Assembly: GCA_965223355.1 (NCBI GenBank)
Contig: CBDCWE010000003.1
Coordinates: 1,984,001-2,048,000, forward strand
Direction of reading: 5' to 3'
Length of the DNA: 64,000 nucleotides
Source of the DNA: Tectiglobus sp965223355
Lineage (GTDB): Bacteria > Pseudomonadota > Alphaproteobacteria > Rhizobiales > Hyphomicrobiaceae
The translations under genes and the position numbers were made by a program. This document shows positions 47,492-56,041 of the stretch, piece by piece (positions within the stretch are counted from its first letter, which is position 1; every line of letters starts with the position of its first letter). Below the pieces are notes generated by a model that did not search any database, was not told where the DNA came from, and saw only the letters and a program-made list of their open reading frames with translations.

Positions 47492-48319
47492 TCAGGCCGG
47501 AACCTCGCCCGCGGCCGTGGTGCGATGCAACAGGCGCTGGTCCTCAGGGCTATAGTCTCGAACCGCGTAATGCATCGTCACGCGGTTGTCCCACATCACG
47601 ACGTCGCCGGCCTGCCAGCCGTGACGGTAGATGTTTTCTGGCCGCGTCGCCTGTGCGTAGAGAAAGTCGAGGATCGGCTTGCTTTCGTCTTCGCTCATGC
47701 CCTCGAAGTGGGTGACGAAGTGTGGGTTGACGAACAGCGCCTTGCGGCCGGTGTCCGGGTGCGTGCGAGCAACCGGATGCAACCGCGGATCGGGAACGGA
47801 TTTGATCTCGTGGCCGTCGTTGTGTTCCAGATTGTTGCGCCGTTGCGTGGCAGCGCCGCTATGCCAGGCGCGTTTGCCCTCAAGCATGCGTCTCATGCCA
47901 TCGGAAAGATCCTCCCACGCCCGGTACATGTTGCAGAACATGGTGTCGCCTTTACCCGAGGGAACGATCTTGGCGTGCAGAACGGTTGCCATTGGCGGGC
48001 GCTCGGCATGGGAAATGTCAGAGTGCCAGTAGTCGTTGCGCGCGCCGGGTTTGTCCGGCCGGTTTTCGAGGACGAGGACGCCGGGAAAGCCTTCGACGGT
48101 GCGCCGTGTGCGCAGCGGATGCGGCTCGACGCGGCCAAAATGCTCGGTGAAGGCAACATGCTCGCCGGCCTCCAGGTTCTGGCCGCCGAAAACCAAAACA
48201 AGATGTTGATTGAAGAGTTGTTTGAGGGCGGCCACGGCGTCCGCAGCAAGCGGCTTTGCGAGATCCAATCCATGCACTTTGGCGCCCAGCGCCGCGTTGA
48301 TTGGCGAAATGTCCAGCAT
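47492..48319 (-). CDS. TauD/TfdA-family 2OG-Fe(II) dioxygenase
   Basis: A 275-aa oxygenase. Iron ligands are His and Asp in DYWHSDISH and the distal His in DNRVTMHYAVRDYSP; RLLHRTTAAGE carries the 2-oxoglutarate Arg. TfdA relatives cleave ether or sulfonate side chains by hydroxylation. It is divergent from the truncated paralogue at 48548. Confidence 0.92.
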   Translation of the reverse strand: MLDISPINAALGAKVHGLDLAKPLAADAVAALKQLFNQHLVLVFGGQNLEAGEHVAFTEHFGRVEPHPLRTRRTVEGFPGVLVLENRPDKPGARNDYWHSDISHAERPPMATVLHAKIVPSGKGDTMFCNMYRAWEDLSDGMRRMLEGKRAWHSGAATQRRNNLEHNDGHEIKSVPDPRLHPVARTHPDTGRKALFVNPHFVTHFEGMSEDESKPILDFLYAQATRPENIYRHGWQAGDVVMWDNRVTMHYAVRDYSPEDQRLLHRTTAAGEVPA

Positions 48320-48547
48320 GCGATCCTCGCTGGTGGTCGGGCGCAGACGTGATATAATGTTTGCGAACGCGCCGGCTGCGATGGCTGATCGTGCCTGCCA
48401 AATTCGCTGCAGGCAATAACGGCGTGACAGCTATCCGATTGGTGGTCAAACGCCGGTCTGAAGGCGCTGCACGAGACCTTGCACGTGTCGCACACCGTCG
48501 GCATCGTACTCGGATGGCAGACATGGCCAAGGCCGGGGGTCCGCACC

Positions 48548-48910
48548 ATGGTATTATCGGTACGCGATCTGGGAAGGTGGCTCGGCGCTGAGGCGTTTGG
48601 TGTGGATTTGGCGGCAGGAATTTCAACGGCCGAACGCGAAGCCCTCAACTGCGCGTTTCGCGACCGCTGCGTCCTGGTCATTCGCGACCAGCGGCTGATG
48701 CCACAGCAAATGCTGACTGCAGTGCGCAATTTCGCCGATATCTTCGCGCACGCCACGCAGGAAAAATATCAGTACCGCCACAAATGGCAGGTTGGCGACC
48801 TCGTCCTGTGGGACAACCGTTGCCTGCTGCACAAGGCGAACGGGGACTATGATCACTCAGAGGTGCGCTATCTCTATCGTGTCATGCTCACGGGCGAGCC
48901 AGCGATCTGA
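48548..48910 (+). pseudogene. TauD/TfdA paralogue with internal deletion
   Basis: The first 65 residues (VRDLGRWLGAEAFGVDLAAG ... MTAVRNFADIF) join straight to the C-terminal part (AHATQEKYQYRHKWQVGDLV LWDNRCLLHKANGDYDHSEV RYLYRVMLTGEPAI). About 150 residues with the HxD iron pair are missing, so it cannot be an active oxygenase. Frame is kept across the junction at about 48750. Confidence 0.78.
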
Positions 48911-48940
48911 CCGGCCGATCAGGAGGGCGCAGCGGAACCA

Positions 48941-50008
48941 ATGCCAGAGCAAATTGCGATCCCGTGCTTGTTGATGCGGGGCGGAACATCACGGGGCCCG
49001 TTCTTTAACGCGGCCGATCTGCCGTCTGACCGTGACAGGCTTTCGCAAGTCCTGCTGGATGTCATGGGGCGGTGCGGCCCGCCGCAGCCCGATGGCGTCG
49101 GCGGCACGGCATCGGTTACCAATAAGGTTGCCATCCTATCGCAAGTCGACGGCGTCGTTCAGTACTTGTTCGCGCAAGTGGTGCCGGCGGAGGACCGGGT
49201 CGACTATTCGCCGAACTGCGGCAACATGCTGGTCGCGGTTGGGCCGGCCGCCGTTGAGATGGGTCTGGTCCGGGCAACGGATCCGGAAACGGTTGTCGAT
49301 ATTATCAATGTCAATACCGGTGTTCGCGCGCAGTCCGTGGTCCAGACGCCGGCGGGCAAGGTCACCTATGCCGGTGATGCAAGGATTGGCGGCGTCGCGC
49401 TTGAAGCAGCCCCGATACTCGTCAGCTTCGTTGAACCCGGCGGCGCGAAGACGTCAGGGCTGTTGCCGACGGGCCATGCGAGGGAGGAGATCGACGGTTG
49501 CCCCGTTTCGCTGGTTGATAGTGCGGTCCCGATGCTGTGGGCGCGTGCAGATGACCTCGGCGTCGCGATCGCCAACGACAGGCCGCTTGACGAAGACAGC
49601 GGGTTGATGGCGCGCCTCGAGACCATGCGCATTGAAGCCGGCCATCGGATGGGCCTGGGCGACTGCTCCGGCAAAGTGATCCCCAAAGTGGGCCTGGTTG
49701 CAGCACCGCAGCACGGCGGCACTATTGCGGCGCGCTACTTCACGCCCTACTCTCAGCATCCGACCTTTGCTTTTACCGGCGCGGTTTGCGCTGCCAGCCT
49801 CTGCAAACTACCGGGGACGATCGCGGCGGATCTTGCAGGCAAGTGTGACACGGAGGTTGCAATCGAACATGCCTCCGGTCAGCTCAAGATCGAGATTGTG
49901 ACGAGGCCTGGAGACAGCCATCCCGAAATCGACAAGGCCGGTTCAGTGCGCACCGCGCGCTTGATCATGCGCGGCGAAATCTACGTTCGTGCAAGTCACT
50001 TCGCGTAG
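48941..50008 (+). CDS. PrpF-family isomerase (4-oxalomesaconate tautomerase-like)
   Basis: A 355-aa member of the PrpF/DapF-fold family. It starts AIPCLLMRGGTSRGPFFNAA, has DGVGGTASVTNKVAILS, DYSPNCGNMLVAVGPAAV with a catalytic-type Cys/Gly, and QHPTFAFTGAVCAASLCKLP. Relatives are GalD (4-oxalomesaconate tautomerase in gallate breakdown) and PrpF (aconitate isomerase). AGGAGG lies 14 nt upstream. A role in aromatic-acid catabolism is plausible. Confidence 0.88.
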   Translation: MPEQIAIPCLLMRGGTSRGPFFNAADLPSDRDRLSQVLLDVMGRCGPPQPDGVGGTASVTNKVAILSQVDGVVQYLFAQVVPAEDRVDYSPNCGNMLVAVGPAAVEMGLVRATDPETVVDIINVNTGVRAQSVVQTPAGKVTYAGDARIGGVALEAAPILVSFVEPGGAKTSGLLPTGHAREEIDGCPVSLVDSAVPMLWARADDLGVAIANDRPLDEDSGLMARLETMRIEAGHRMGLGDCSGKVIPKVGLVAAPQHGGTIAARYFTPYSQHPTFAFTGAVCAASLCKLPGTIAADLAGKCDTEVAIEHASGQLKIEIVTRPGDSHPEIDKAGSVRTARLIMRGEIYVRASHFA

Positions 50009-50169
50009 AACTATCGCCGGCGCCTGGTCCGTTGGCCTGGCAACAACCGCGGCAGGGCTTTCGCATCAGGCACGGGCGGCAGCTCGCCGTGCCTGCGTGC
50101 CTGAAGGTTTGCTTGACCGGGCAAGTCCGTTGTCGGCTGCCGGCGCGCGCGCCGGTCCGCTCCGCCGCC

Positions 50170-50245
50170 CGAGACCACATCTGATCGTGGCTGTGGCTGG
50201 CCGGGCAGGGGAGCGGGACGGTTCGAACTCGGTCGGAAAGGCTAA
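50170..50245 (-). repeat. Repeat E copy
   Basis: ggctggccgggcaggggagc, ggttcgaactcgg and gaaaggctaaagg, just upstream of the aminotransferase. Bases 50009-50169 hold no recognisable gene. Confidence 0.6.
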
Positions 50246-50257
50246 AGGAGGTTGGTC

Positions 50258-51571
50258 ATGTTGAGGAACAGTTCGTTGGATGATGCCGTCCAGGACGCGC
50301 GTGAGAGATTTGCCGCAGCACGGCCACAAACCAAGGCGGTGCACGAGCAGGCAAGCCACCATCTCCCAGGCGGCAACACTCGAACGGTCCTCTACCACGG
50401 TCCATTCCCGATCCGCGTGGCATCCGGTGAAGGTGCCTACATCAAAGACGTGGACGGGCATCGCTACTTGAACTTGCTCGGTGAATACACCGCCGGCGTG
50501 TTCGGCCACTCGCATCCGGCCATTCGCCAGGCGATCGCGGAGGCCGTCGACGGCGGCATCAATTTTGGCGCCCACCATCCTAACGAGGCGCGGCTCGGTG
50601 AACTGATCACGCAGCGCTTTCCTGCGATCGAACGGGTGCGGTTCACGAATTCGGGCACGGAAGCAAATCTGATGGCGGTATCGATGGCGCGCTATCATAC
50701 CGGCCGCGACAGCGTCATGGTGATGACCGGCGGCTATCATGGGGCGCTATTGTATTTTGCCGGCGATGGCAGCCCGATCAATGCCCCGTTTCCCTATCTC
50801 AAGGCCAGCTATAATGACATCGACAAAACCCGCGCGCTGATCCGCCGGCACGGCCCGCAAATCGCTTGTGTGTTGGTCGAACCGATGATGGGATCGAGCG
50901 GCTGCATCCCCGGCGATCCGGCATTTCTGAGCATGCTGCGGGAAGAAACAACAGCAACCGGGACAATCCTGATATTCGACGAGGTCATGACATCGCGATT
51001 TGGGCGCGCGGGCGCCCACGCCATGCTGGGTTTGCAACCCGATCTCGTCACGCTGGGCAAGTGGGTCGGTGGCGGCATGAGCTTTGGAGCGTTCGGTGGT
51101 CGCCGCGACCTGATGGCGATGTTCGACCCCTCGGCGCGCGGTGCGCTGCCGCACGCCGGTACCTTCAACAACAACGTTCTGTCGATGAGGGCGGGCATTG
51201 CCGCCATGACGGAAGCGTTTACGCCGCAGATCGCAGCTGACCTCCATGACAGGGGTGAGACCCTTCGGGCCAGGCTCAATGCGCTGTTTGCAAAGACCGG
51301 CGTCGGACTGTGCGCATCCGGTATGGGCTCGTTGATGAACCTGCATCCGGTGGCAGGTCCGGTGACGACGCCGGCTGGCGTTGGCGATGCTGACGATCGC
51401 GTTCGAGAGCTGGTTTTCCTGGAGTTGCTGGACCGTGGCTTCTACATCGCTAGGCGCGGCTTCATAGCGCTCACCGTCGCCGTTACGGATGACGATCTCG
51501 ATGAGTTTGTGTCGGCTCTCAGTGATACGATCAGCGTGTGCCAGGCGGTTCTGCCGCAGCGCACGACCTGA
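50258..51571 (+). CDS. Class III aminotransferase (GSA-aminotransferase-like)
   Basis: A 437-aa PLP enzyme. Family segments: LPGGNTRTVLYHGPFPIRVA, FTNSGTEANLMAVSMARYHT, LIFDEVMTSRFGRAGAH, and the PLP Lys in VTLGKWVGGGMSFGAFGG. It resembles glutamate-1-semialdehyde 2,1-aminomutase, but a catabolic aminotransferase is more likely given its neighbours. A GGAG site precedes ATG 50258. Confidence 0.9.
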   Translation: MLRNSSLDDAVQDARERFAAARPQTKAVHEQASHHLPGGNTRTVLYHGPFPIRVASGEGAYIKDVDGHRYLNLLGEYTAGVFGHSHPAIRQAIAEAVDGGINFGAHHPNEARLGELITQRFPAIERVRFTNSGTEANLMAVSMARYHTGRDSVMVMTGGYHGALLYFAGDGSPINAPFPYLKASYNDIDKTRALIRRHGPQIACVLVEPMMGSSGCIPGDPAFLSMLREETTATGTILIFDEVMTSRFGRAGAHAMLGLQPDLVTLGKWVGGGMSFGAFGGRRDLMAMFDPSARGALPHAGTFNNNVLSMRAGIAAMTEAFTPQIAADLHDRGETLRARLNALFAKTGVGLCASGMGSLMNLHPVAGPVTTPAGVGDADDRVRELVFLELLDRGFYIARRGFIALTVAVTDDDLDEFVSALSDTISVCQAVLPQRTT

Positions 51572-51685
51572 CCTTGAATGTTGCGGTTGGTCCGAGATGC
51601 GTCCGATGTCACGGGGCGCATCACAGCTGTAATATCGCCATGAAATCCGGGTCGGCGGTGATCAAACTGGCTAGACTTGCGGCGT

Positions 51686-51822
51686 TAGATCATCGTGCTT
51701 TAAGTTGGAACCGCCATTGCGGTTCCAACTTAAAGCACAAAGATGATCGCCACTTTAGAGGCGAGCAACTTTCTGTCTTTATTCGGGATCGTTCCGATTC
51801 CGAATAAAGACAGGTTGCTCTA
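51686..51822 (-). repeat. Repeat B copy
   Basis: A complete 133-bp copy (51688-51820) with TA on both sides. It lies between the aminotransferase and the TauD gene, not on a stop codon. Confidence 0.93.
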
Positions 51823-51887
51823 GGAGCGCGCGGGCGGTTCGACCCGCGCCACCCGCTCACTTCCTGACACACGAAAGGAAGACGGCA

Positions 51888-52799
51888 ATGGCCCCGACAA
51901 TCACACCACTCGATGTCAGCTTTGGTGCTGTCGTAACCGACGTCAAGATTGCGACGATGACTGATGCCGAGTGGCACGCCATCGAGGATGCCTTCTACAG
52001 GTATGCCGCGCTGGTGTTTCCGGCCCAGCATCTGACGACGCAAGAACACGTTGCCTTTGGCGAACGGTTCGGTGAAATCGAGATGCTCCGGCCCGGACAA
52101 AAGCATGCCGCGATCAGTAACCGGGCGGCCGATGGTCATATTCTGACCGAACAGGAAAAGCGCTTTCAGACGTTACGCGGCAACGAGGGCTGGCACACGG
52201 ACAGTTCCTATATGCCGCTGGCCGCCAAAGCATCGATCCTTGCAGCCGAGGTCGTACCGCGTGCGGGCGGTGAAACGGAACTCGCCGACATGCGCGATGC
52301 CTATGACAAGCTCAGCGAGGAGATGAAGGCGAGGATTGCCAACTTGGTCGCCTATCATTCGCTCTATGCGAGTCAGGCCAAAGCCGGTTTTATTTTCAGA
52401 ACAGGTGAATCATACGGATTTCACACCTATGGAATGCCGGTCCGCGCCTTGGTCAAGAGCCATCCGACGACCGGGCGCAAGTCGCTGTTCGTTGGTCGAC
52501 ATGCCTTTCGCATTCCCGGCATGCAAGACCGTGACGCGCAGGCCCTGCTTGATGAGCTACTCGACTTTGCCGTACAGCCCGGGCGGACCTACAAGCATTG
52601 CTGGCAGCCCGGTGATGTCATGATCTGGGACAATCGCTGTGTTCTGCATCGCGCATGCCCGTACGATTATTCCGAGCCACGCGTGATGCGCCATGTTCGC
52701 GTCGCGGGCGAACCCGCGAGCGACCTGGCGGAAACGGTGCCGGACGAGCGTGCCGATGGCTTCGAGCCGCTGGGCGAGAGCCAGAGCCAGCAGCCGTGA
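51888..52799 (+). CDS. TauD/TfdA-family 2OG-Fe(II) dioxygenase
   Basis: A 303-aa oxygenase. Iron ligands are His and Asp in GWHTDSSYMPL and the distal His in WDNRCVLHRACPYDYSEPRV; VMRHVRVAGEP gives the 2OG Arg. It is closest in layout to 2,4-D/alpha-KG dioxygenases. GGAAG site 9 nt upstream. It is convergent with the LysR gene. Confidence 0.92.
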   Translation: MAPTITPLDVSFGAVVTDVKIATMTDAEWHAIEDAFYRYAALVFPAQHLTTQEHVAFGERFGEIEMLRPGQKHAAISNRAADGHILTEQEKRFQTLRGNEGWHTDSSYMPLAAKASILAAEVVPRAGGETELADMRDAYDKLSEEMKARIANLVAYHSLYASQAKAGFIFRTGESYGFHTYGMPVRALVKSHPTTGRKSLFVGRHAFRIPGMQDRDAQALLDELLDFAVQPGRTYKHCWQPGDVMIWDNRCVLHRACPYDYSEPRVMRHVRVAGEPASDLAETVPDERADGFEPLGESQSQQP

Positions 52800-52821
52800 T
52801 GGCCGGCACGTCGGCAACGGT

Positions 52822-53730
52822 CTATCTTATCGCGGCAAGAAAGATCGGCTGAAAGATCCGAAGAAATGCGGATGCAACCGAGGTCAGCGAGCGGTCTTTG
52901 AGGTACAAGATGCCGATCCGCCTTGCGATCCGCGGGCGCAGCGGCCTCACGATGACGGCCTGATGACCGTCGCTTGGCAGAGCAACGGCCGGCACGATTG
53001 CCAGTCCAAGCCCGTTGCCGACGAAGTCGAACAGCGAACCGAATTGATTGAGAATGATGCTGTGGTTCAGAGCAACGCCCTGGGCACTGGCAGCCAGATC
53101 AATGGCCTTCCTCAACCCGGACTCAGGTGGCATCGAGATCAGTGGTTCGTCCGCCAACTTGGTCAGAGCCACAGCCTTCCCGGCAGCCATTGGATGGCCC
53201 TTGGGCAGCACCAAGAAGCAGTTCTCCTCGGCCGGCGCTGCCACAGCTAGCTCCGGTGCAAGGCCTGCCACGTTGGCGATGCCGAAGTCGACGAGGCCGC
53301 GTTTGACACCATCGAGCACGTCATCATCGAGCCCTTCGCGCACGTCGACCAAAATGTTCGGGTGCTCGCGGCGAAACGTCATCAGAGCGCGCGGCAGCAC
53401 GCGGTGCGAGATCGACATCAGACTGGCGATCGACAGTTGGCCTCTCAGTTCACCATCGAGGGTGCGTGCGCTTTGGACCTGCTGGGCAAGATCGCTCAGA
53501 ATACGTTGAGATGCCTGGACGATCACCGCGCCCGCATCGGTCTGTAAGATCCGGCGGGTGCCGCGGTAGAACAACCGCACGCCGATCAGCTTCTCAGCCT
53601 GTTGAATGAGGCGGGTCAGGCCCGACTGCGAGACCTTCAGATAGGCTGCCGCCGCCACGAAACTCTCGAACCGCGCCAACGCAACGATGGCCCGGAGATG
53701 ACGCACCGACAATTCGGGGATGGTGTCCAT
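52822..53730 (-). CDS. LysR-family transcriptional regulator
   Basis: A 302-aa regulator with an N-terminal winged helix (LSVRHLRAIVALARFESFVA, AAYLKVSQSGLTRLIQQAEK) and a periplasmic-binding-like effector domain. It is divergent from the gene at 53904, whose control region it shares, so it most likely regulates 53904 and the UGSC gene. The effector is unknown. Confidence 0.93.
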   Translation of the reverse strand: MDTIPELSVRHLRAIVALARFESFVAAAAYLKVSQSGLTRLIQQAEKLIGVRLFYRGTRRILQTDAGAVIVQASQRILSDLAQQVQSARTLDGELRGQLSIASLMSISHRVLPRALMTFRREHPNILVDVREGLDDDVLDGVKRGLVDFGIANVAGLAPELAVAAPAEENCFLVLPKGHPMAAGKAVALTKLADEPLISMPPESGLRKAIDLAASAQGVALNHSIILNQFGSLFDFVGNGLGLAIVPAVALPSDGHQAVIVRPLRPRIARRIGILYLKDRSLTSVASAFLRIFQPIFLAAIR

Positions 53731-53903
53731 TTGATTGCCGATTCTGCAATAAGTTTTGTCATCAATGATAATTTGACAATTCCGATTGTCAACCCAACAA
53801 TGCCGTGGCCGAACAGGCGTGGCTTGCTACATCGGGCGCACCTGACGGGCAATCCAATCAGATGTCCTCACAACGCCAACACGCACAACGGTCGGGATGA
53901 AAA
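53731..53903. promoter_or_regulatory. Divergent LysR / UGSC-operon control region
   Basis: A 173-bp AT-richer gap. Around 53755-53800 are short inverted repeats (tcatcaatgat, and gacaattccgattgtc) of the T-N11-A kind bound by LysR proteins. A TTGACA lies at about 53773. These are candidates only. Confidence 0.4.
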
Positions 53904-54947
53904 ATGACATTGCATGCCAAAACATACAGTGCAGACGATTTCAGTGCCGTGCAGGAGTTCTTCCATAGTCGGAAGTGGACCGACGGGCTGCCGATTGTAC
54001 CGCCGACGGAGGCTGCCGTGCAGGCGATGCTCGACTGGGTCGTGATGCCGGGCGACCAACTCATCGGTATCGAGCCCGTACGCGAGCGCGCCATCACCAC
54101 GGAGAAGCTTGCGATCAATGCGGTTATGGCCGGCTGCCTGCCAATGCATTTTCCCGTTGTCGTTGCAGCCTTCACGGCAATGCTGCAGGCGCCGTTCTTG
54201 TTGCATGGTGCAACATCCAGCACCGGCGGGTGCGCCATATTGATCGTTGTCAACGGGCCGATCCGCGAAGAACTCGGCATGGATGGTACGTTCAATGTGC
54301 TGGCGTCCAGCGATCGGGCGACAACGGCAATCGGCCGGGCGATCCGGCTGACCCTTTACAACATGCTCGATGTGCGCCCGGGGGCTGCCGACCGCGCAAC
54401 GCTCGGTCACCCGGGCAAATTCAGTTATTGCATCGCGGAAGATGAAGCCAACTCACCGTGGCTGGCGCTCGCCGACGAACGCGGTATTCCGGCGGGGCTT
54501 TCGGCTGTCACCGTCATGGCGGCGGGCGCCCCGCGCCAGTTGATGAACGAGTGGACCACCAGGCCCGAGGAGATCCTCGACACCTTCGTTGCAGAAATGA
54601 AGGCGAACCAGCGGCACTATTCGATCTGGCCGGGCAACTACGCCATCGTCATCCCACCGCAGCTCAGGGCGCACTTTGCAGCAGCCGGCTGGTCGAAGTC
54701 CGATATTCGACGCTATGTCCATGCGCACGCACGCATCCGCCGGAAGGAGTGGGCCGAATGCGGCAAGGGCGCAGTGGTCGGCGACAACGGTGATCGGGAG
54801 TATCCGGCAATGACCGATGAGGACGATCTGCTGATCATCGCAGCCGGTGGCCCGGCCGGCGGCTTTGGTGCGGTTATCCCGCCATGGCTGGGATCCAAGA
54901 GCAAAGCGGTGACGGTCGCGATCGGAGCATGCCTCGACTGCGGCTGA
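53904..54947 (+). CDS. Conserved protein upstream of the UGSC gene, unknown function
   Basis: A 347-aa soluble protein that I do not recognise. Visible features: FFHSRKWTDGLPIVPPTEAA at the N-terminus, a Gly/Ser-rich HGATSSTGGCAILIVVNGPI, YSIWPGNYAIVIPPQL, GPAGGFGAVIPPWLG and a C-terminal ACLDCG. The last two Cys (CxxC) could be redox-active. The next codons after the TGA stop are TGC AAG; translation through TGA would add 15 codons, giving CGUC. It is followed 41 bp later by the UGSC gene and is probably in one operon with it. Confidence 0.7.
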   Translation: MTLHAKTYSADDFSAVQEFFHSRKWTDGLPIVPPTEAAVQAMLDWVVMPGDQLIGIEPVRERAITTEKLAINAVMAGCLPMHFPVVVAAFTAMLQAPFLLHGATSSTGGCAILIVVNGPIREELGMDGTFNVLASSDRATTAIGRAIRLTLYNMLDVRPGAADRATLGHPGKFSYCIAEDEANSPWLALADERGIPAGLSAVTVMAAGAPRQLMNEWTTRPEEILDTFVAEMKANQRHYSIWPGNYAIVIPPQLRAHFAAAGWSKSDIRRYVHAHARIRRKEWAECGKGAVVGDNGDREYPAMTDEDDLLIIAAGGPAGGFGAVIPPWLGSKSKAVTVAIGACLDCG

Positions 54948-54988
54948 TGCAAGCGCGGATTGATCAACCGAGATAGGAGCTAGCAGCT

Positions 54989-55510
54989 GTGAGCATAAGA
55001 TTTCTGGATCCGACCCATGAGGCGGGTTCGAGTGAATTCAAACCGGCCCCGCGCCTGACCTCGCTTGCAGGTGCGACGGTTGCCATCATTTCCAACGGCA
55101 AGAAGAACACCAAGCCGTTTTTCGATGCGATGGCGGCGGAACTACGGACGCGCCACGGCGTCGCCAACGTCGTAAGGGTGACGAAATCGAATTACAGCGC
55201 GCCTGTCGAAGCAGATCTCCTGCAGGAAGCGGAGAAATGGCAAGCGCTGATTTCCGGGGTCGGCGATTGAGGCAGCTGTTCATCGTGCAGTTTGCATGAT
55301 GCGATCATCGGTGAGCGCCTGGGCATCCCCTCCGTCGCAGTGATGACGACCGAGTTCGTCAGCGCAGCCGAACTGATGGCGCGCGTCCTTGGCGCAGACG
55401 ACCAGCCATTTGCCGTTATCCAGCATCCAATCTCCAGTGCATCACCGGACGAGCTCAAGGGCGAGGCGCGCAAGGCGGTCGCTCAAAGCGCTGCGATCCT
55501 TTCGGCTTAG
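54989..55510 (+). CDS. UGSC-family predicted selenoprotein (TGA = Sec94)
   Basis: From GTG 54989 (AGGAG 10 nt upstream) the frame reads SIRFLDPTHEAGSSEF ... EAEKWQALISGVGD, TGA (55268-55270), then GSCSSCSLHDAIIGERLGIP and SVAVMTTEFVSAAEL, to TAG 55508. Sec-GSC is the signature that names the UGSC protein family, known with Cys or Sec there. The full product is 173 aa. A 9-bp hairpin with a G-first loop starts 10 nt after the TGA. Read as two genes this would be two unexplained fragments. Its biochemical role is unknown; a Sec/Cys redox centre is inferred. Its stop lies on an HP1 hairpin. Confidence 0.88.
55281..55301 (+). promoter_or_regulatory. SECIS-like hairpin of the UGSC gene
   Basis: catcgtgca (55281-55289) pairs with tgcatgatg (55293-55301), nine pairs including one G-U, around loop gtt. 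The loop begins with G and starts 20 nt after the TGA, as expected for a bacterial SECIS. Confidence 0.7.
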
Positions 55511-55564
55511 AACAACCCGCCGTTATTGGGAATCGGGACGATCCTGAATAACGGCGGGTTGCTC
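55508..55564 (+). repeat. HP1 variant on the UGSC stop codon
   Basis: gaacaacccgccgttattgg pairs with the complementary end ataacggcgggttgctc. The leading TAG is the stop of the UGSC gene. Confidence 0.8.
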
Positions 55565-55692
55565 ACTTCTGTCGACCTGTGAATTCGCCACCGGTTAGCG
55601 CCGGCAGCTTGCCTTGAGCGTTGGACGCCGGTTCGGCCCGCCACGCGCCTTGCCGACGCTCAAATCGCGCCGGTGAAGGGCTTCAAGACCAC

Positions 55693-55872
55693 TAAGGAAC
55701 CTCTGAACAAATCCGAGGTCCAGGGGACCAATCCCCTGGTCGGGGTGTTTGAGGGGCTGAAAGCCCCTCAAGGATCGCCGCCAAGCGGCGATTGGTTAAG
55801 GGCTCGACCCTTAACGATCCCGCCAAAGGGCCAAGCCCTCTGAAAACCTGAGACTTGTTCAGAGGATCCCTA
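55693..55872 (-). repeat. Repeat A, complete copy with terminal inverted repeats
   Basis: A 176-bp body (55695-55870) between TA duplications. The ends aggaacctctgaacaa and ttgttcagaggatccc are inverted repeats. Inside are the ccaggggacc...cccctgg, gaggggctgaaagcccctc, cgccgccaagcggcg and ttaagggctcgacccttaa hairpins. This copy defines the limits of the family. Confidence 0.9.
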
Positions 55873-56041
55873 GCTTCGGGTTTCTTGTGGAAAACAGCTC
55901 CCTGGTAGGGCCGACTATTGCAAGACGCCGCCCAAGAGGCTCTTGATCAAATTGAGCAAGACGCATTTTCAGGACGTCATATTATTATTTGATAACAGAT
56001 AGTTATACTATTTTTTTTATCTGATCACGGAGCTTTAAATA
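55873..56041. other. AT-rich leader of the orphan gene
   Basis: 55975-56040 is strikingly AT-rich (attattatttgataacagat, then actattttttttatctga), unlike the rest of the window. It probably holds the promoter of the gene at 56042. Confidence 0.5.

Noticed and set aside
47105..48352. 415-aa plus-strand ORF
   Set aside because: Antisense of the TauD gene and the dehalogenase-like gene start; no domain visible.
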